From Rhizobiaceae bacterium (GTDB lineage Bacteria; Pseudomonadota; Alphaproteobacteria; Rhizobiales; Rhizobiaceae): DNA of 64,000 nucleotides. The notes beneath the pieces were generated by a model that searched no databases, was not told where the DNA came from, and saw nothing but the letters and a program-made list of their open reading frames with translations. This document shows positions 38,030 to 45,786 of this stretch, one piece after another. Position 1 is the stretch's first letter. Every line of letters begins with the position of its first letter. The position numbers and the translations under genes were made by a program. The stretch spans positions 434,001 through 498,000 of the forward strand of contig JAEPOG010000005.1 of NCBI GenBank assembly GCA_017643025.1. The letters run 5' to 3'.

Positions 38030-38671
38030 CTAGTTGTCGTCGAGGATCATCGTGCAGAGGCCGACGAGGTCGCTGTCGAAGCCTGCAGGATTGTCGGTGA
38101 TTTCACCGCACTTCTGCTGATACTGCGCCCGGTCGTTCTCCGACAGGCCGGCGACGATCGCGGCCAGCTCTTCTTCGCTGGCATCCGTGCCCGGTGCGGG
38201 CAGGGCGATCTCGTCATCTTCGTCGGTACCTGGCGTGCCCGCGGCATCGTCATCGTCGGTACCGATGGCTGCGGTTACTCCGGCATCGACCTCGTCGTCG
38301 ATATTGAGCTCTGCATCGGCGTCGACTCCGTCGCCGCCACCTGCATTCAGCGTTGCCGCCGCATTGGCTCCGTCGCCGCCGCCGACATTCAGGTCGGCCG
38401 TGGCGTTGGCGCCGTTGCCTCCGCCGAGGGACAGGTCGGCGTCCGCATTGACGCCGGATCCGCCGCCAATGCTGGCGTCGGCCGCCGCATTCAGTCCATT
38501 GCCGCCGCCAATGCCGGCGTCCACGTTGGCATTAATGCCGTTCCCGCCGCCGATCGAAATGTCGGCGTCTATTCCGATGCCTGCTTCCTGGGCCGAAGCA
38601 GATGCGCCGAGCGCGAGCACGATAGCTCCGCTGGCCAGTAGGGTGGTGATGCGTCCAGATAGCGTTTTCAT
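38030..38671 (-). CDS. Secreted repeat protein with C-terminal CxC17-type module (protein A)
   Basis: A 213-residue protein I do not recognise. It starts at ATG 38671; the frame is open further up but without protein features. A Sec signal peptide (MKTLSGRITTLLASGAIVLA, cleavage near ASA-Q28) leads to six 14-residue repeats at 37-120, consensus DxxIGGGxGxNAxA. Then comes an acidic linker rich in Asp, Ala and Gly, and a C-terminal module at about 171-213. This module has Cys188 and Cys206 separated by 17 residues and the motif ITDNPAGFDSDLVGLCTMI. The same module ends the neighbouring protein B. A parallel beta or polyglycine-like repeat domain with a disulfide-closed cap is my inference. Function unknown. 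Confidence 0.8.
   Translation of the reverse strand: MKTLSGRITTLLASGAIVLALGASASAQEAGIGIDADISIGGGNGINANVDAGIGGGNGLNAAADASIGGGSGVNADADLSLGGGNGANATADLNVGGGDGANAAATLNAGGGDGVDADAELNIDDEVDAGVTAAIGTDDDDAAGTPGTDEDDEIALPAPGTDASEEELAAIVAGLSENDRAQYQQKCGEITDNPAGFDSDLVGLCTMILDDN
38312..38563 (-). repeat. Six tandem 42-base coding repeats
   Basis: Within protein A, six gapless 14-codon units encode DISIGGGNGINANV, DAGIGGGNGLNAAA, DASIGGGSGVNADA, DLSLGGGNGANATA, DLNVGGGDGANAAA and TLNAGGGDGVDADA. The GGG at unit positions 5-7 and the Gly at position 9 are invariant. The units have diverged at third positions, so the array is old. Confidence 0.9.
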
Positions 38672-38840
38672 GGCCGCCTCCTTTGAGGGTTGCCGGTCAA
38701 ACCGGTTTCGCCCTCCCGCCAGTCTGGCGTCAGGTAAATGCCGGGCGTGGCCGTTTTGTGCGGATTCCAGGGAATTTGAACGCCGAAATCTTTTGTGATC
38801 GCGACAAGTGCCGGCGGTTCGGACGCCGAGACAGTCCAAC

Positions 38841-38864
38841 AAAAAAGGCGGCCGGAGCCGCCTT
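38841..38864 (-). terminator. Rho-independent terminator after protein B gene
   Basis: On the minus strand AAGGCGGC-TCCG-GCCGCCTT is followed by a T-run, 26 bases after the protein B stop. It separates the two repeat-protein genes into different transcription units. The promoter of the protein A gene should lie in 38672-38840. Confidence 0.85.
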
Positions 38865-38889
38865 TCGCATGGTGCGGTCTGGCGCTGGT

Positions 38890-39534
38890 CTAACGCAGCG
38901 CCGCTGCCTGCTGGATCATGCGGCAGAGCGACACGAGATTGCGGTCATAGGAAAACGGATTGGCCGTGACCTCGATGCACTGGGTACGGAACTGGCGGAT
39001 CTGGGCCGGGGACATGCCGGCAAAGGCCCGACCTGCGGTACCCGAATTTCCGCCATTCGCGCCGGCGCCGAACGTGCCCCCGGCTCCGCCGGCGCCGCCT
39101 GCGCCGCCTGCGCCGCCCGCACCACCAGCGCCACCTGCACCGCCTGCACCGCCCGCGAGGCCGTTCAGACCGAGGCTGAGCCCTGAATTGGGGCTCAAGC
39201 CAACATTGGCGCCGAGGCCCGCGAGGCCGACACCCGCCGATACGCCGCCGGTTCCGGCGCCCAGTCCGACACCGATACCGTCGGCGCCGCCGATCGAAGC
39301 GCTGACGCCGGCATTCGCCCCGCCGCCGCCAACGTCGGCACCGACACCGACGCTGATGCCGTCAGCACCACCGAGATTGGCCCCAACCGACGGATTGCCG
39401 CCCCCGAGACCGCCGATGCTGATGCTGCCGAGACCGCCGAGGCTGATTTCCTGCGCCTGAGACGGAATGTGAAATGCGAAAATCAGCGCGCTGGTTGCAA
39501 ACGCCTGAACAATAAAACCAGCTCTGTTGCCCAT
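38890..39534 (-). CDS. Secreted glycine-rich repeat protein with C-terminal CxC17-type module (protein B)
   Basis: A 214-residue protein I do not recognise. GAGGAA precedes ATG 39534. A signal peptide ends near SQAQ-E29. Residues 30-126 are Gly-rich with irregular GxDG/GVGA units. Residues 127-153 are nine perfect AGG triplets. Residues 169-214 form the module shared with protein A: 16 identities over 39 aligned positions without gaps, including Cys186 and Cys204 spaced by 17 residues and the TxNP...D..LV.LC.MI pattern. No LPXTG, calcium-binding RTX nonapeptide or membrane anchor was seen. Probably exported to the periplasm or beyond; function unknown. Confidence 0.8.
   Translation of the reverse strand: MGNRAGFIVQAFATSALIFAFHIPSQAQEISLGGLGSISIGGLGGGNPSVGANLGGADGISVGVGADVGGGGANAGVSASIGGADGIGVGLGAGTGGVSAGVGLAGLGANVGLSPNSGLSLGLNGLAGGAGGAGGAGGAGGAGGAGGAGGAGGTFGAGANGGNSGTAGRAFAGMSPAQIRQFRTQCIEVTANPFSYDRNLVSLCRMIQQAAALR
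39076..39156 (-). repeat. Nine tandem 9-base units coding Ala-Gly-Gly
   Basis: An 81-base array in protein B, nine units of nine bases each encoding AGG, with only scattered third-base changes. Unit gain or loss would keep the frame, so copy number may differ between strains. GGA/GGX repeats can form polyproline-II-like glycine helices. Confidence 0.9.
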
Positions 39535-39586
39535 TGCAAGTTCCTCTCTGTTTAATACAGCAGCAATTACTGCCGAGCTTGCAATG
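39532..39586 (-). promoter_or_regulatory. Start-codon-occluding leader hairpin of protein B gene
   Basis: In the transcript CATTGCAAG (39586-39578) can pair perfectly with CTTGCAATG (39540-39532), which contains the ATG of protein B. The ribosome site GAGGAA lies just before the second arm. A second small hairpin, GCAG-TAATTG-CTGC, lies in the loop. Translation could be switched by opening this structure. Inference from pairing only. Confidence 0.5.
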
Positions 39587-39625
39587 TTATCACGATTTAC
39601 GCTGAGGTAGATTCAAACGTGAAAG

Positions 39626-39668
39626 TACAGTACAAGACTAAATACTGTATGCAACAACCACTGGTTGT
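39626..39668. promoter_or_regulatory. Inverted repeats upstream of protein B gene
   Basis: TACAGTA (39626-39632) and TACTGTA (39643-39649) form a 7-bp inverted repeat with a 10-base spacer. It is followed by a 15-base palindrome, ACAACCA-C-TGGTTGT (39654-39668). They lie in AT-rich DNA (39535-39714) about 90-135 bases upstream of the protein B start, where regulators would bind. The regulator is unknown. Confidence 0.45.
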
Positions 39669-39714
39669 AGTTAAGTGTATGGGCAATGTTCCGGAGGTTG
39701 TGTGGCCTCGCGCC

Positions 39715-40227
39715 TTACGCGAAGGCGCGTCCGTCCGCGGTCCGCTGGAAGTAAATAAGGTCGAGCGTGAGCGACGGCTGGCCGAGTGCAGTCAGGATCA
39801 TGTGCGCCTGGCCGCGGTGATGTGTCTGGTGATTGAAGAAGTGGGAGAGCGCGGGCGCCAGCCGCTGCGAAACCGTTCGCATGTCGGTTACCGTGACGTA
39901 TGTGAAACGTCCGGCAAGCGCCTCGCTGTCCAGCCCGTCTACCCAGTCGATGATGCGTTGATCTTCGGCTTGGCGGGCGAACCTGAGTGCCTCGAACTCG
40001 GGGAACAGAACCGTGTCGAGCTTGCTCGGGGCGTCGCCCTCGCCGGTAAAGCGCTTCAGCCAGATGCGGTCGCCGGTCAGGACATGATTGAGCGTTCCGC
40101 ACATCGAGCCGAAAAACGCCCCCATATTCCGGTTGAACTCCTCGTCGCTGAGTTCCGCTGCAGCGTCGTAAACCTGACGGTTGGCCCATGCGTTGTATGC
40201 GGCCATCATTGCAAAGTGCTGCTTCAT
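39715..40227 (-). CDS. DinB family protein
   Basis: A 170-residue four-helix-bundle protein starting MKQHFAMMAAYNAWANRQVY. The DinB metal site is suggested by TLNHVLTGDRIW and THHRGQAHMIL histidines. Related enzymes are thiol-dependent transferases or DNA-damage-induced proteins. The frame opens at 40284, but the ATG at 40227 matches the family. It is divergent from the GST gene (56-base gap). Confidence 0.88.
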   Translation of the reverse strand: MKQHFAMMAAYNAWANRQVYDAAAELSDEEFNRNMGAFFGSMCGTLNHVLTGDRIWLKRFTGEGDAPSKLDTVLFPEFEALRFARQAEDQRIIDWVDGLDSEALAGRFTYVTVTDMRTVSQRLAPALSHFFNHQTHHRGQAHMILTALGQPSLTLDLIYFQRTADGRAFA

Positions 40228-40283
40228 CGGCTTCCCTGCGGCTCGGAATTTGCCCCGGATAACACGCGAAAGGTGCGCGTCCA

Positions 40284-40976
40284 ATGACGATAAGGCTCTA
40301 TGAACTCGTGGGTGCCGATCCCAGGCGGCCTTTCAGCCCGCACTGCTGGAAAACCGCATGGTCGCTGGCGCACAAGGGGCTGGACTACGAGGCGGTGCCG
40401 ACGCCTTTCACCGCCGTGCCGTCAGTCGAAGGCGGCGCTTCAAAAACCGTGCCTGTGATCCGCGACGGCGAGACTGTTGTTTCTGATTCTTTCCAGATCG
40501 CCCAATATCTCGATGAAACCTATCCGGACAGGCCGACCCTGTTCGGCGGCGAAGGCGGCAGGGCGCTGAGCCGCTTCGTCGAACGCTGGATGCAGTTTTC
40601 CGTTCATCCGTTTCTAGGCCGGGTGATGCTCATGGACATTCACGACTGCCTAGCCCCGGTCGACCAGGCCTATTTTCGCCAGTCCCGTGAGGCCCGCTTC
40701 GGCATCCGGCTGGAAGAGGGGCCGCTTGGACGCGAAGAGGGCGTTACTGCCTTCCGCGCATCGCTGATGCCGCTGCGCAAGACGCTGGAGATGCAGCCGT
40801 TTCTGGGAGGCGAGGCGCCACTTTTCGCTGACTATGTGGTGGCTGGCACCTTCCAGTGGGCTCGTGTCGTTTCGCCGATGCGCATGCTTGAAGCGGACGA
40901 TCCGATCGCCATCTGGTTCGAGCGAATCCTTGATCTCTATGATGGCAGGGGCCGCAGCGTTCCTGCGGCGGCATGA
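40284..40976 (+). CDS. Glutathione S-transferase family protein
   Basis: A 230-residue protein with an N-terminal thioredoxin-like domain ([20 protein letters not shown], then [20 protein letters not shown], the GSH-binding cis-Pro and Ser region) and an alpha-helical C-terminal domain. The substrate is unknown; related proteins in Proteobacteria act on aromatic beta-ethers. It is followed by ndk, 67 bases later. Confidence 0.87.
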   Translation: MTIRLYELVGADPRRPFSPHCWKTAWSLAHKGLDYEAVPTPFTAVPSVEGGASKTVPVIRDGETVVSDSFQIAQYLDETYPDRPTLFGGEGGRALSRFVERWMQFSVHPFLGRVMLMDIHDCLAPVDQAYFRQSREARFGIRLEEGPLGREEGVTAFRASLMPLRKTLEMQPFLGGEAPLFADYVVAGTFQWARVVSPMRMLEADDPIAIWFERILDLYDGRGRSVPAAA

Positions 40977-41043
40977 CCGCTTCACATCCCGGTCAGCGGC
41001 GGCTATAGAGCGCGCCGTTTCCCCGATATCTGAAGGAAGTCAC

Positions 41044-41466
41044 ATGGCCGTCGAGCGCACCTTTTCCATGATCAAGCCGGATGCGACCCGGCGCAACCTC
41101 ACCGGCGCCGTCACCGCCATGCTCGAAAACGCCGGGCTGCGGGTCGTCGCCTCGAAGCGCGTCTGGATGAGCCGCCGCGAAGCCGAGGGCTTCTATGCCG
41201 TGCACCGCGAGCGCCCCTTCTTTGACGAACTCTGCGATTTCATGTCGTCGGGGCCGACCGTCGTGCAGGTCCTTGAAGGCGAAAACGCCGTCGCGAAAAA
41301 CCGCGAGGTCATGGGCGCCACCAATCCAGCCGATGCCGCCGAGGGCACTATCCGCAAGGCCTACGCCCAGTCGATCGGCGAAAACACCGTCCACGGCTCC
41401 GACGCCCCGGAAACGGCGGCGCAAGAGATCCGGTACTGGTTCTCCGATACCGAAATCGTCGGCTGA
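41044..41466 (+). CDS. ndk: Nucleoside diphosphate kinase
   Basis: Transfers gamma phosphate between nucleotides through a phospho-His. It has 140 residues, starting [20 protein letters not shown]; the active His117 lies in [17 protein letters not shown] lies 7 bases upstream of the ATG. The gene ends head-on against the GGDEF-EAL gene. Confidence 0.98.
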   Translation: MAVERTFSMIKPDATRRNLTGAVTAMLENAGLRVVASKRVWMSRREAEGFYAVHRERPFFDELCDFMSSGPTVVQVLEGENAVAKNREVMGATNPADAAEGTIRKAYAQSIGENTVHGSDAPETAAQEIRYWFSDTEIVG

Positions 41467-41474
41467 GCGGGCCC

Positions 41475-41493
41475 GTCCGGCCTCAGGCCGGGC
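41475..41493. terminator. Hairpin between convergent ndk and GGDEF-EAL genes
   Basis: An 8-bp stem (with one G-T pair) with loop TCA, core CCGGCC / GGCCGG. It overlaps the last codons of the GGDEF-EAL gene. There is no T-run, so termination is only suggested. Confidence 0.4.
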
Positions 41494-43732
41494 GGCGTAA
41501 TGTCCTGACCAGCGCCGAGGTGGGATCGGCCGCCTTCACATGGGCGGCGAATTCCGTCGCCGGCATGGCCTTGGCGTAGAGCCAGCCCTGGCAATAGTCG
41601 CAGCCGTGCTGCTTCAGGAACTCTTCCTGGGCAGCCGTCTCGACATGCTCCGCAACCGCCGCGATGCCCAGCGTCTTGGCCATTGCCAGGATCGTGCGAA
41701 CCAGTGCCCGGTCGCTCTCGGCCGTCTCGATATCAGCCACGAAGCTGCCGTCGATCTTCACCTCGTCGAAGGGCAGCTTCTTCAGGTAGGTGAGAGACGA
41801 ATACCCGGTGCCGAAATCGTCGAGCGACAGCCTTACGCCGAGCGCCTTGAGGTCGCGCATGCGGCGCGCCACCAGGTGCTCGTCGCGCCCGGTCACATGC
41901 TCAGTGATCTCGATTGTCAGTTTCGATCCGCTGACCTGGTATTGCTCGAGCATCCGCGTCAGCTTCGGAATGAAGTCGTCATTGGTGAAGCACTGCGCGC
42001 TGGCATTGATTGACAGGCCGATCCCGGCCAGCGTGCTGTCCTGCGCCCATCGGGCGAGTGCGGAAATGCCTTTTTCGAGAACGATCAGCCCCAACTCGTT
42101 GGCCAGCCCGAATTGCTCGGAAACCGGAATGAATCTGTCGGGGTAGATCATCCCCTGGTCGGGGTGGTTCCATCGCAGCAGACCCTCGGCCGCGCTGATG
42201 CGGCCTTCGGCATCCACCTGCGGCTGGAAGTGAAGCTCAAGCTGGTCGCCGCCCTGTCCGATCGCTTCGCGCAGGTCCGAAAGCAGCTCGTAGCGCTCCG
42301 ACGCCTTGCCGAGCGACACGGGATCGAACAGCACCAGGCTGTCCCGGCCCATGGATTTCGCTTCATACATGGCGATGTCGGCGCGCTTTAGAACCTCGTC
42401 GGCCGTGTCGGCCTGCTGGTCGAATACGACGATGCCGATGCTGGCCGAGGCCCGGTAGCTGACTTCGCCAAGCTCGAAACGCTGGCGCATGGCGCCATTG
42501 ATGCGGCTCGCGATTCCGATCGCCTCCCGCGATGCGCTGGCATTGTCGCTACCGATCGATTCGAGCAGCACAACGAACTCGTCGCCGCCGATGCGCGCCA
42601 CCGTACCCCGGTCGCCAACGCAGTCCGTCAGCCGCTCGGCCACCTGCACGAGATAGCGGTCGCCTGTGTCGTGGCCTTGCGTGTCGTTGAGCGTCTTGAA
42701 GTTGTCGAGGTCGACGAAAAGCACCGCGCCGTGGCGACCGGTTTCGCGACTGGCTGCAATCGCCGAGGCCATGCGGTCGAGGAAAAGCCTGCGGTTGGGC
42801 AGGTTGGTCAGCGTGTCGTAATAGGCGAGCGTCCGGATCTCCAGCTCATGTTCCTTGTGCTGGGTGATGTCGGACAGATAGCCATGCCAGAGCACTTCGC
42901 CGCCCTTGAACTCTGGTGTCGCGGACACGCGCAGCCATTTCTGCTCTCCGCGCGGCGTTACGAATTTGTGCTCGACTTCCCAGGCCTGCTGTTTTCCCCA
43001 AGCCTCGCTGAGCGACTGCCCGAACAGCGCCCGGTCTTCCTCCGGCACATGGCGGAGGAACACCGTCGGGTCCTGCATGACCACCGGAATCGGAAGCCCG
43101 GTCAGCTTCTGGTAGCCAGGGCTGAGATAGACCATCGAAACCGACCCGTCCGGCAGCATCCTGTACTGGAACAGGGCGCCTGGCACCTGGCGTACCAGAT
43201 TGCGGAACTGTTCTTCGAGCCTAAGCCGTTCGACAGTTTCGGTTATCTCGCGCACCGACCCTTCGTAGTAGCGAACCTGTCCTGTCGCCTTGTCACGCAC
43301 GAGGCGAGCCGATTCGGTGATCCAGATGCGCTCGCGCGTCTTGTGCCGGTAGATTTCGGAGACGAAGTCCTGGACGAAACCGTCGCGCTCCAGAATGGTC
43401 ATGAAGTCGTCGCGCCGCGTCGGATCGACATACCATTCCTTGGCGATGTCCTTGACCGCGGCCAGCATCTCGGCCTCGCTGTCGTAGCCGTTGAGCTTCA
43501 CCAGTGCCCGGTTCGCGCGCATCTGCGTTCCGTCGGGCAGCGACCGGTAGATGCCTTCGGTAAGGGTCTCGATGGTCTCGTCGTTGGCCTCACGCTCCAG
43601 CCGAGCGCCGAGATAAAGGCGCCGGTAGCGCATCATCCACAGACCCAGCAGCACCGACAGAATGAAATTCGCGGTGATCAGCCAGAGATCGCTGGCTGCG
43701 AGATCGATAACTGAACCGACGACGGAATTCAT
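41483..43732 (-). CDS. PAS-PAS-GGDEF-EAL membrane protein (c-di-GMP turnover)
   Basis: A 749-residue signalling protein. An N-terminal membrane helix (LWLITANFILSVLLGLWMM) is followed by two PAS-like domains, GGDEF and EAL. The diguanylate cyclase motif GGDEF is intact (RIGGDEFVVLL), and DFDNFK-type residues read VDLDNFKTLND. The EAL motif is EGL (AAEGLLRW). The other catalytic parts are present: INASAQCF, DDFGTGYSSL, VKIDGSFV, AEHVET. Both activities are possible. ATG 43732 is chosen over a GTG at 43750. The TTAA-N7-TTAC at 43819-43833 is one base short of a CtrA site. Confidence 0.93.
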   Translation of the reverse strand: MNSVVGSVIDLAASDLWLITANFILSVLLGLWMMRYRRLYLGARLEREANDETIETLTEGIYRSLPDGTQMRANRALVKLNGYDSEAEMLAAVKDIAKEWYVDPTRRDDFMTILERDGFVQDFVSEIYRHKTRERIWITESARLVRDKATGQVRYYEGSVREITETVERLRLEEQFRNLVRQVPGALFQYRMLPDGSVSMVYLSPGYQKLTGLPIPVVMQDPTVFLRHVPEEDRALFGQSLSEAWGKQQAWEVEHKFVTPRGEQKWLRVSATPEFKGGEVLWHGYLSDITQHKEHELEIRTLAYYDTLTNLPNRRLFLDRMASAIAASRETGRHGAVLFVDLDNFKTLNDTQGHDTGDRYLVQVAERLTDCVGDRGTVARIGGDEFVVLLESIGSDNASASREAIGIASRINGAMRQRFELGEVSYRASASIGIVVFDQQADTADEVLKRADIAMYEAKSMGRDSLVLFDPVSLGKASERYELLSDLREAIGQGGDQLELHFQPQVDAEGRISAAEGLLRWNHPDQGMIYPDRFIPVSEQFGLANELGLIVLEKGISALARWAQDSTLAGIGLSINASAQCFTNDDFIPKLTRMLEQYQVSGSKLTIEITEHVTGRDEHLVARRMRDLKALGVRLSLDDFGTGYSSLTYLKKLPFDEVKIDGSFVADIETAESDRALVRTILAMAKTLGIAAVAEHVETAAQEEFLKQHGCDYCQGWLYAKAMPATEFAAHVKAADPTSALVRTLRRPA

Positions 43733-43854
43733 GGGCCCCCACGCATGCACTTGCTCGGCGGAGGTTAGGCCTGCCCAATTGCCAATTCTCTAATGTGCCG
43801 ACTAAGCCGCCTGCATGCTTAACGCTGGGTTACCCGCCTTGCCGTTGGGCAGCC

Positions 43855-44304
43855 CTAGCTTGCGGCGAAACGGAGGAGGAGGGCATCGTCCTTGTCCAGT
43901 AGATCGAGGCTTTCCGCGCCCAGTTGCAGACCTTTGACGAGCTCCAAGGCAGCCAGGAACTCCTTCTCCTGGTTCATGACGGGGTCGTCGCAGGCAATGA
44001 AGGTCTGCCCGATGCCTGAAAAGCTGATCCGGCGGCCGCTCACCGCCGCTTCGGCGAAATAGATGTTGCAGCCGGTGTTGCCGCCGGCGCTGCCGTCATC
44101 CCGAACAGTCAACGTGGGCGCGGTGCCGACAATCTCGTCTATGCCGGCGAGTTCTGTAAGCTTCCATTCGATATCGATCAGCCCATCTGGGGCTGGACCC
44201 TCTGTCGTTTCGCCGTTTGCGTTTGCCAGTTGGGGCAAGGACGCCAAGCCAGCGATGGCAAGCGATGCCCTCATGATGGCGCGGCGGGAAACGTGTAACG
44301 GCAT
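43855..44304 (-). CDS. META domain (HslJ-like) lipoprotein-free secreted protein
   Basis: A 149-residue exported protein. The N-terminus MPLHVSRRAIMRASLAIAGL has a twin arginine before a hydrophobic stretch, so Tat export is possible; cleavage follows NANA/ANG. The META core is WKLTELAGID, followed by GNTGCNIYFAEAAVSG and IGQTFIACDDPVMNQEKEFL, the typical heat-shock protein HslJ pattern. Its two Cys may form a disulfide. Related proteins affect novobiocin resistance and stress. A separate unit between the GGDEF-EAL gene and moaE. Confidence 0.85.
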   Translation of the reverse strand: MPLHVSRRAIMRASLAIAGLASLPQLANANGETTEGPAPDGLIDIEWKLTELAGIDEIVGTAPTLTVRDDGSAGGNTGCNIYFAEAAVSGRRISFSGIGQTFIACDDPVMNQEKEFLAALELVKGLQLGAESLDLLDKDDALLLRFAAS

Positions 44305-44362
44305 GGACTCGGCCTCTCAGGATTGCTGGCCGAAAGGAGCATCCAAATTGGGCCGGAATCGG

Positions 44363-44824
44363 TCAGCGCCAGCGCTCGAGCGCTGCTTCGTCGGATTCCT
44401 TGGCATCGACCCATTCGCCTGAGGAGCCGTCGCGGCGGTGTTCCTTCTTCCAGAAGGGTGCACGCGATTTCAGGAAGTCCATCATGAATGCCGCCGCCTC
44501 GAACGCCGCCTGCCTGTGCTCCGCTGCGGTCACGACCAGCACGATCGGTTCGCCCGCTTCGATCCGGCCGTAACGGTGCACCACGGTCATTGCAGATACG
44601 GGCCAGCGCGCCGTCGCTTCGTCCGCAATGCGGGTGATCTCGGCCTCCGCCATGCCCGGATAGTGCTCGATCTCGAGTGCGGCCAGCGTGCCTGCCTCGT
44701 CCCGGCACAGTCCGCTGAAAGTCACCACTGCGCCGACGTCATGGCGTCCAGCCGACAGCGCCTCGATTTCGGCGGCCGTGTCGAACGGCTCCGCCTGAAT
44801 GCGTATCGTCGCGGGTTGGCCCAT
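44363..44824 (-). CDS. moaE: Molybdopterin synthase catalytic subunit
   Basis: Inserts two sulfurs into precursor Z together with MoaD. It has 153 residues. Features: GAVVTFSGLCRDEAG, the active-site region RYGRIEAGEPIVLVV, and the lysines in FLKSRAPFWKKE. It follows moaD by 4 bases. Molybdopterin made here can serve the molybdoenzyme encoded at 53847. Confidence 0.95.
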   Translation of the reverse strand: MGQPATIRIQAEPFDTAAEIEALSAGRHDVGAVVTFSGLCRDEAGTLAALEIEHYPGMAEAEITRIADEATARWPVSAMTVVHRYGRIEAGEPIVLVVTAAEHRQAAFEAAAFMMDFLKSRAPFWKKEHRRDGSSGEWVDAKESDEAALERWR

Positions 44825-44828
44825 CGCG

Positions 44829-45080
44829 TCAGCCGCCGGTCATGGGCGGGAACAGCCCTATCTCCCGCGCGCCGGCGATAGGCTCGTCGTGCCGCACATG
44901 CTCCTGGTTGATGGCGACCCGGATTGCCTCCGGAAATTTCAGCGCTTCGGCATATTCGTCGCCGCGCGACTTCAGCCATTCGAGCAGGTCGCGCACGGTG
45001 GCGACGCCTTCCGGCGGCGTCACATCTTCCTGCGCGACGCCGATCCGCTCGCGGACCCAGGCGAAATAGACAAGCTTCAT
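44829..45080 (-). CDS. moaD: Molybdopterin synthase sulfur carrier subunit
   Basis: An 83-residue ubiquitin-like protein ending in the double glycine PPMTGG that is thiocarboxylated. It starts MKLVYFAWVRERIGVAQEDV. It is encoded 7 bases after pgsA and 4 bases before moaE, so pgsA-moaD-moaE is one unit. Confidence 0.95.
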   Translation of the reverse strand: MKLVYFAWVRERIGVAQEDVTPPEGVATVRDLLEWLKSRGDEYAEALKFPEAIRVAINQEHVRHDEPIAGAREIGLFPPMTGG

Positions 45081-45087
45081 CAGGCAC

Positions 45088-45696
45088 CTAGTCCATGATG
45101 TGTTTCAGGCCGGCGCGGAAATAGTCATAACCCGTATAGAGGGTAATCAGCGCCGAAATCCAAAGCAGCACAATGCCGGTTTCGGTGGCGACGCCGATCA
45201 CCTTGTCGCCCGCCGGGCCGGCGATCAGAAAGCCGACAGCCACCAGCTGCACCGTGGTCTTCCACTTGGCCAGCCGCGTCACAGGCACCGACACCTTGAG
45301 TTCGGCGAGATATTCGCGCAGGCCCGATACCAGGATCTCTCGGCACAGGATGATAATCGCCGCCCACAGGGTCCAGCCGGCAATCGTGCCGTCGGCGGCC
45401 ATCAGGAGAAGCGCCGCCGCGACCAGCAGCTTGTCGGCGATCGGGTCGAGCATCTTGCCAATGTTGGATGTCTGCTTCCAGATACGCGCAAGGTATCCGT
45501 CCAGGAAGTCGGTCAGGCTGGCGACAACGAATATGCCGAGCGCCGCCCAGCGAGCAGGGTCGCTGCTCTGCAGGCGCCCTTCGAGAAAGAAGCACAACAC
45601 CACCAGTGGCACAGCAAGTATCCGGCCATAGGTCAGCAGGTTCGGTATGCTGAACGCCGGGGGCAGCTTGCTGGTATCGGTAGCCTGTGAATTCAA
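45088..45696 (-). CDS. pgsA: CDP-diacylglycerol-glycerol-3-phosphate 3-phosphatidyltransferase
   Basis: Makes phosphatidylglycerol phosphate. It has 202 residues and about six membrane helices. The CDP-alcohol phosphotransferase signature is complete: DFLDGYLARIWKQTSNIGKM followed by LDPIADK. The start is most likely TTG at 45696, because AGGAG lies 8 bases upstream and the residues before it are not conserved-looking. The frame opens at another TTG (45744). It follows uvrC by 90 bases and precedes moaD. Confidence 0.94.
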   Translation of the reverse strand: MNSQATDTSKLPPAFSIPNLLTYGRILAVPLVVLCFFLEGRLQSSDPARWAALGIFVVASLTDFLDGYLARIWKQTSNIGKMLDPIADKLLVAAALLLMAADGTIAGWTLWAAIIILCREILVSGLREYLAELKVSVPVTRLAKWKTTVQLVAVGFLIAGPAGDKVIGVATETGIVLLWISALITLYTGYDYFRAGLKHIMD

Positions 45697-45786
45697 GGCG
45701 CGATCTCCTGGCGAGACGCAAGAAATATCATGTTCGGGGCGCAAGCATTCAATCGCGGCGCATTGTCGCCGGGGCAGTACATGCGC

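Noticed and set aside
39076..39156. CRISPR or VNTR of non-coding type
   Set aside because: The repeat has no spacers and encodes an in-frame AGG tract.
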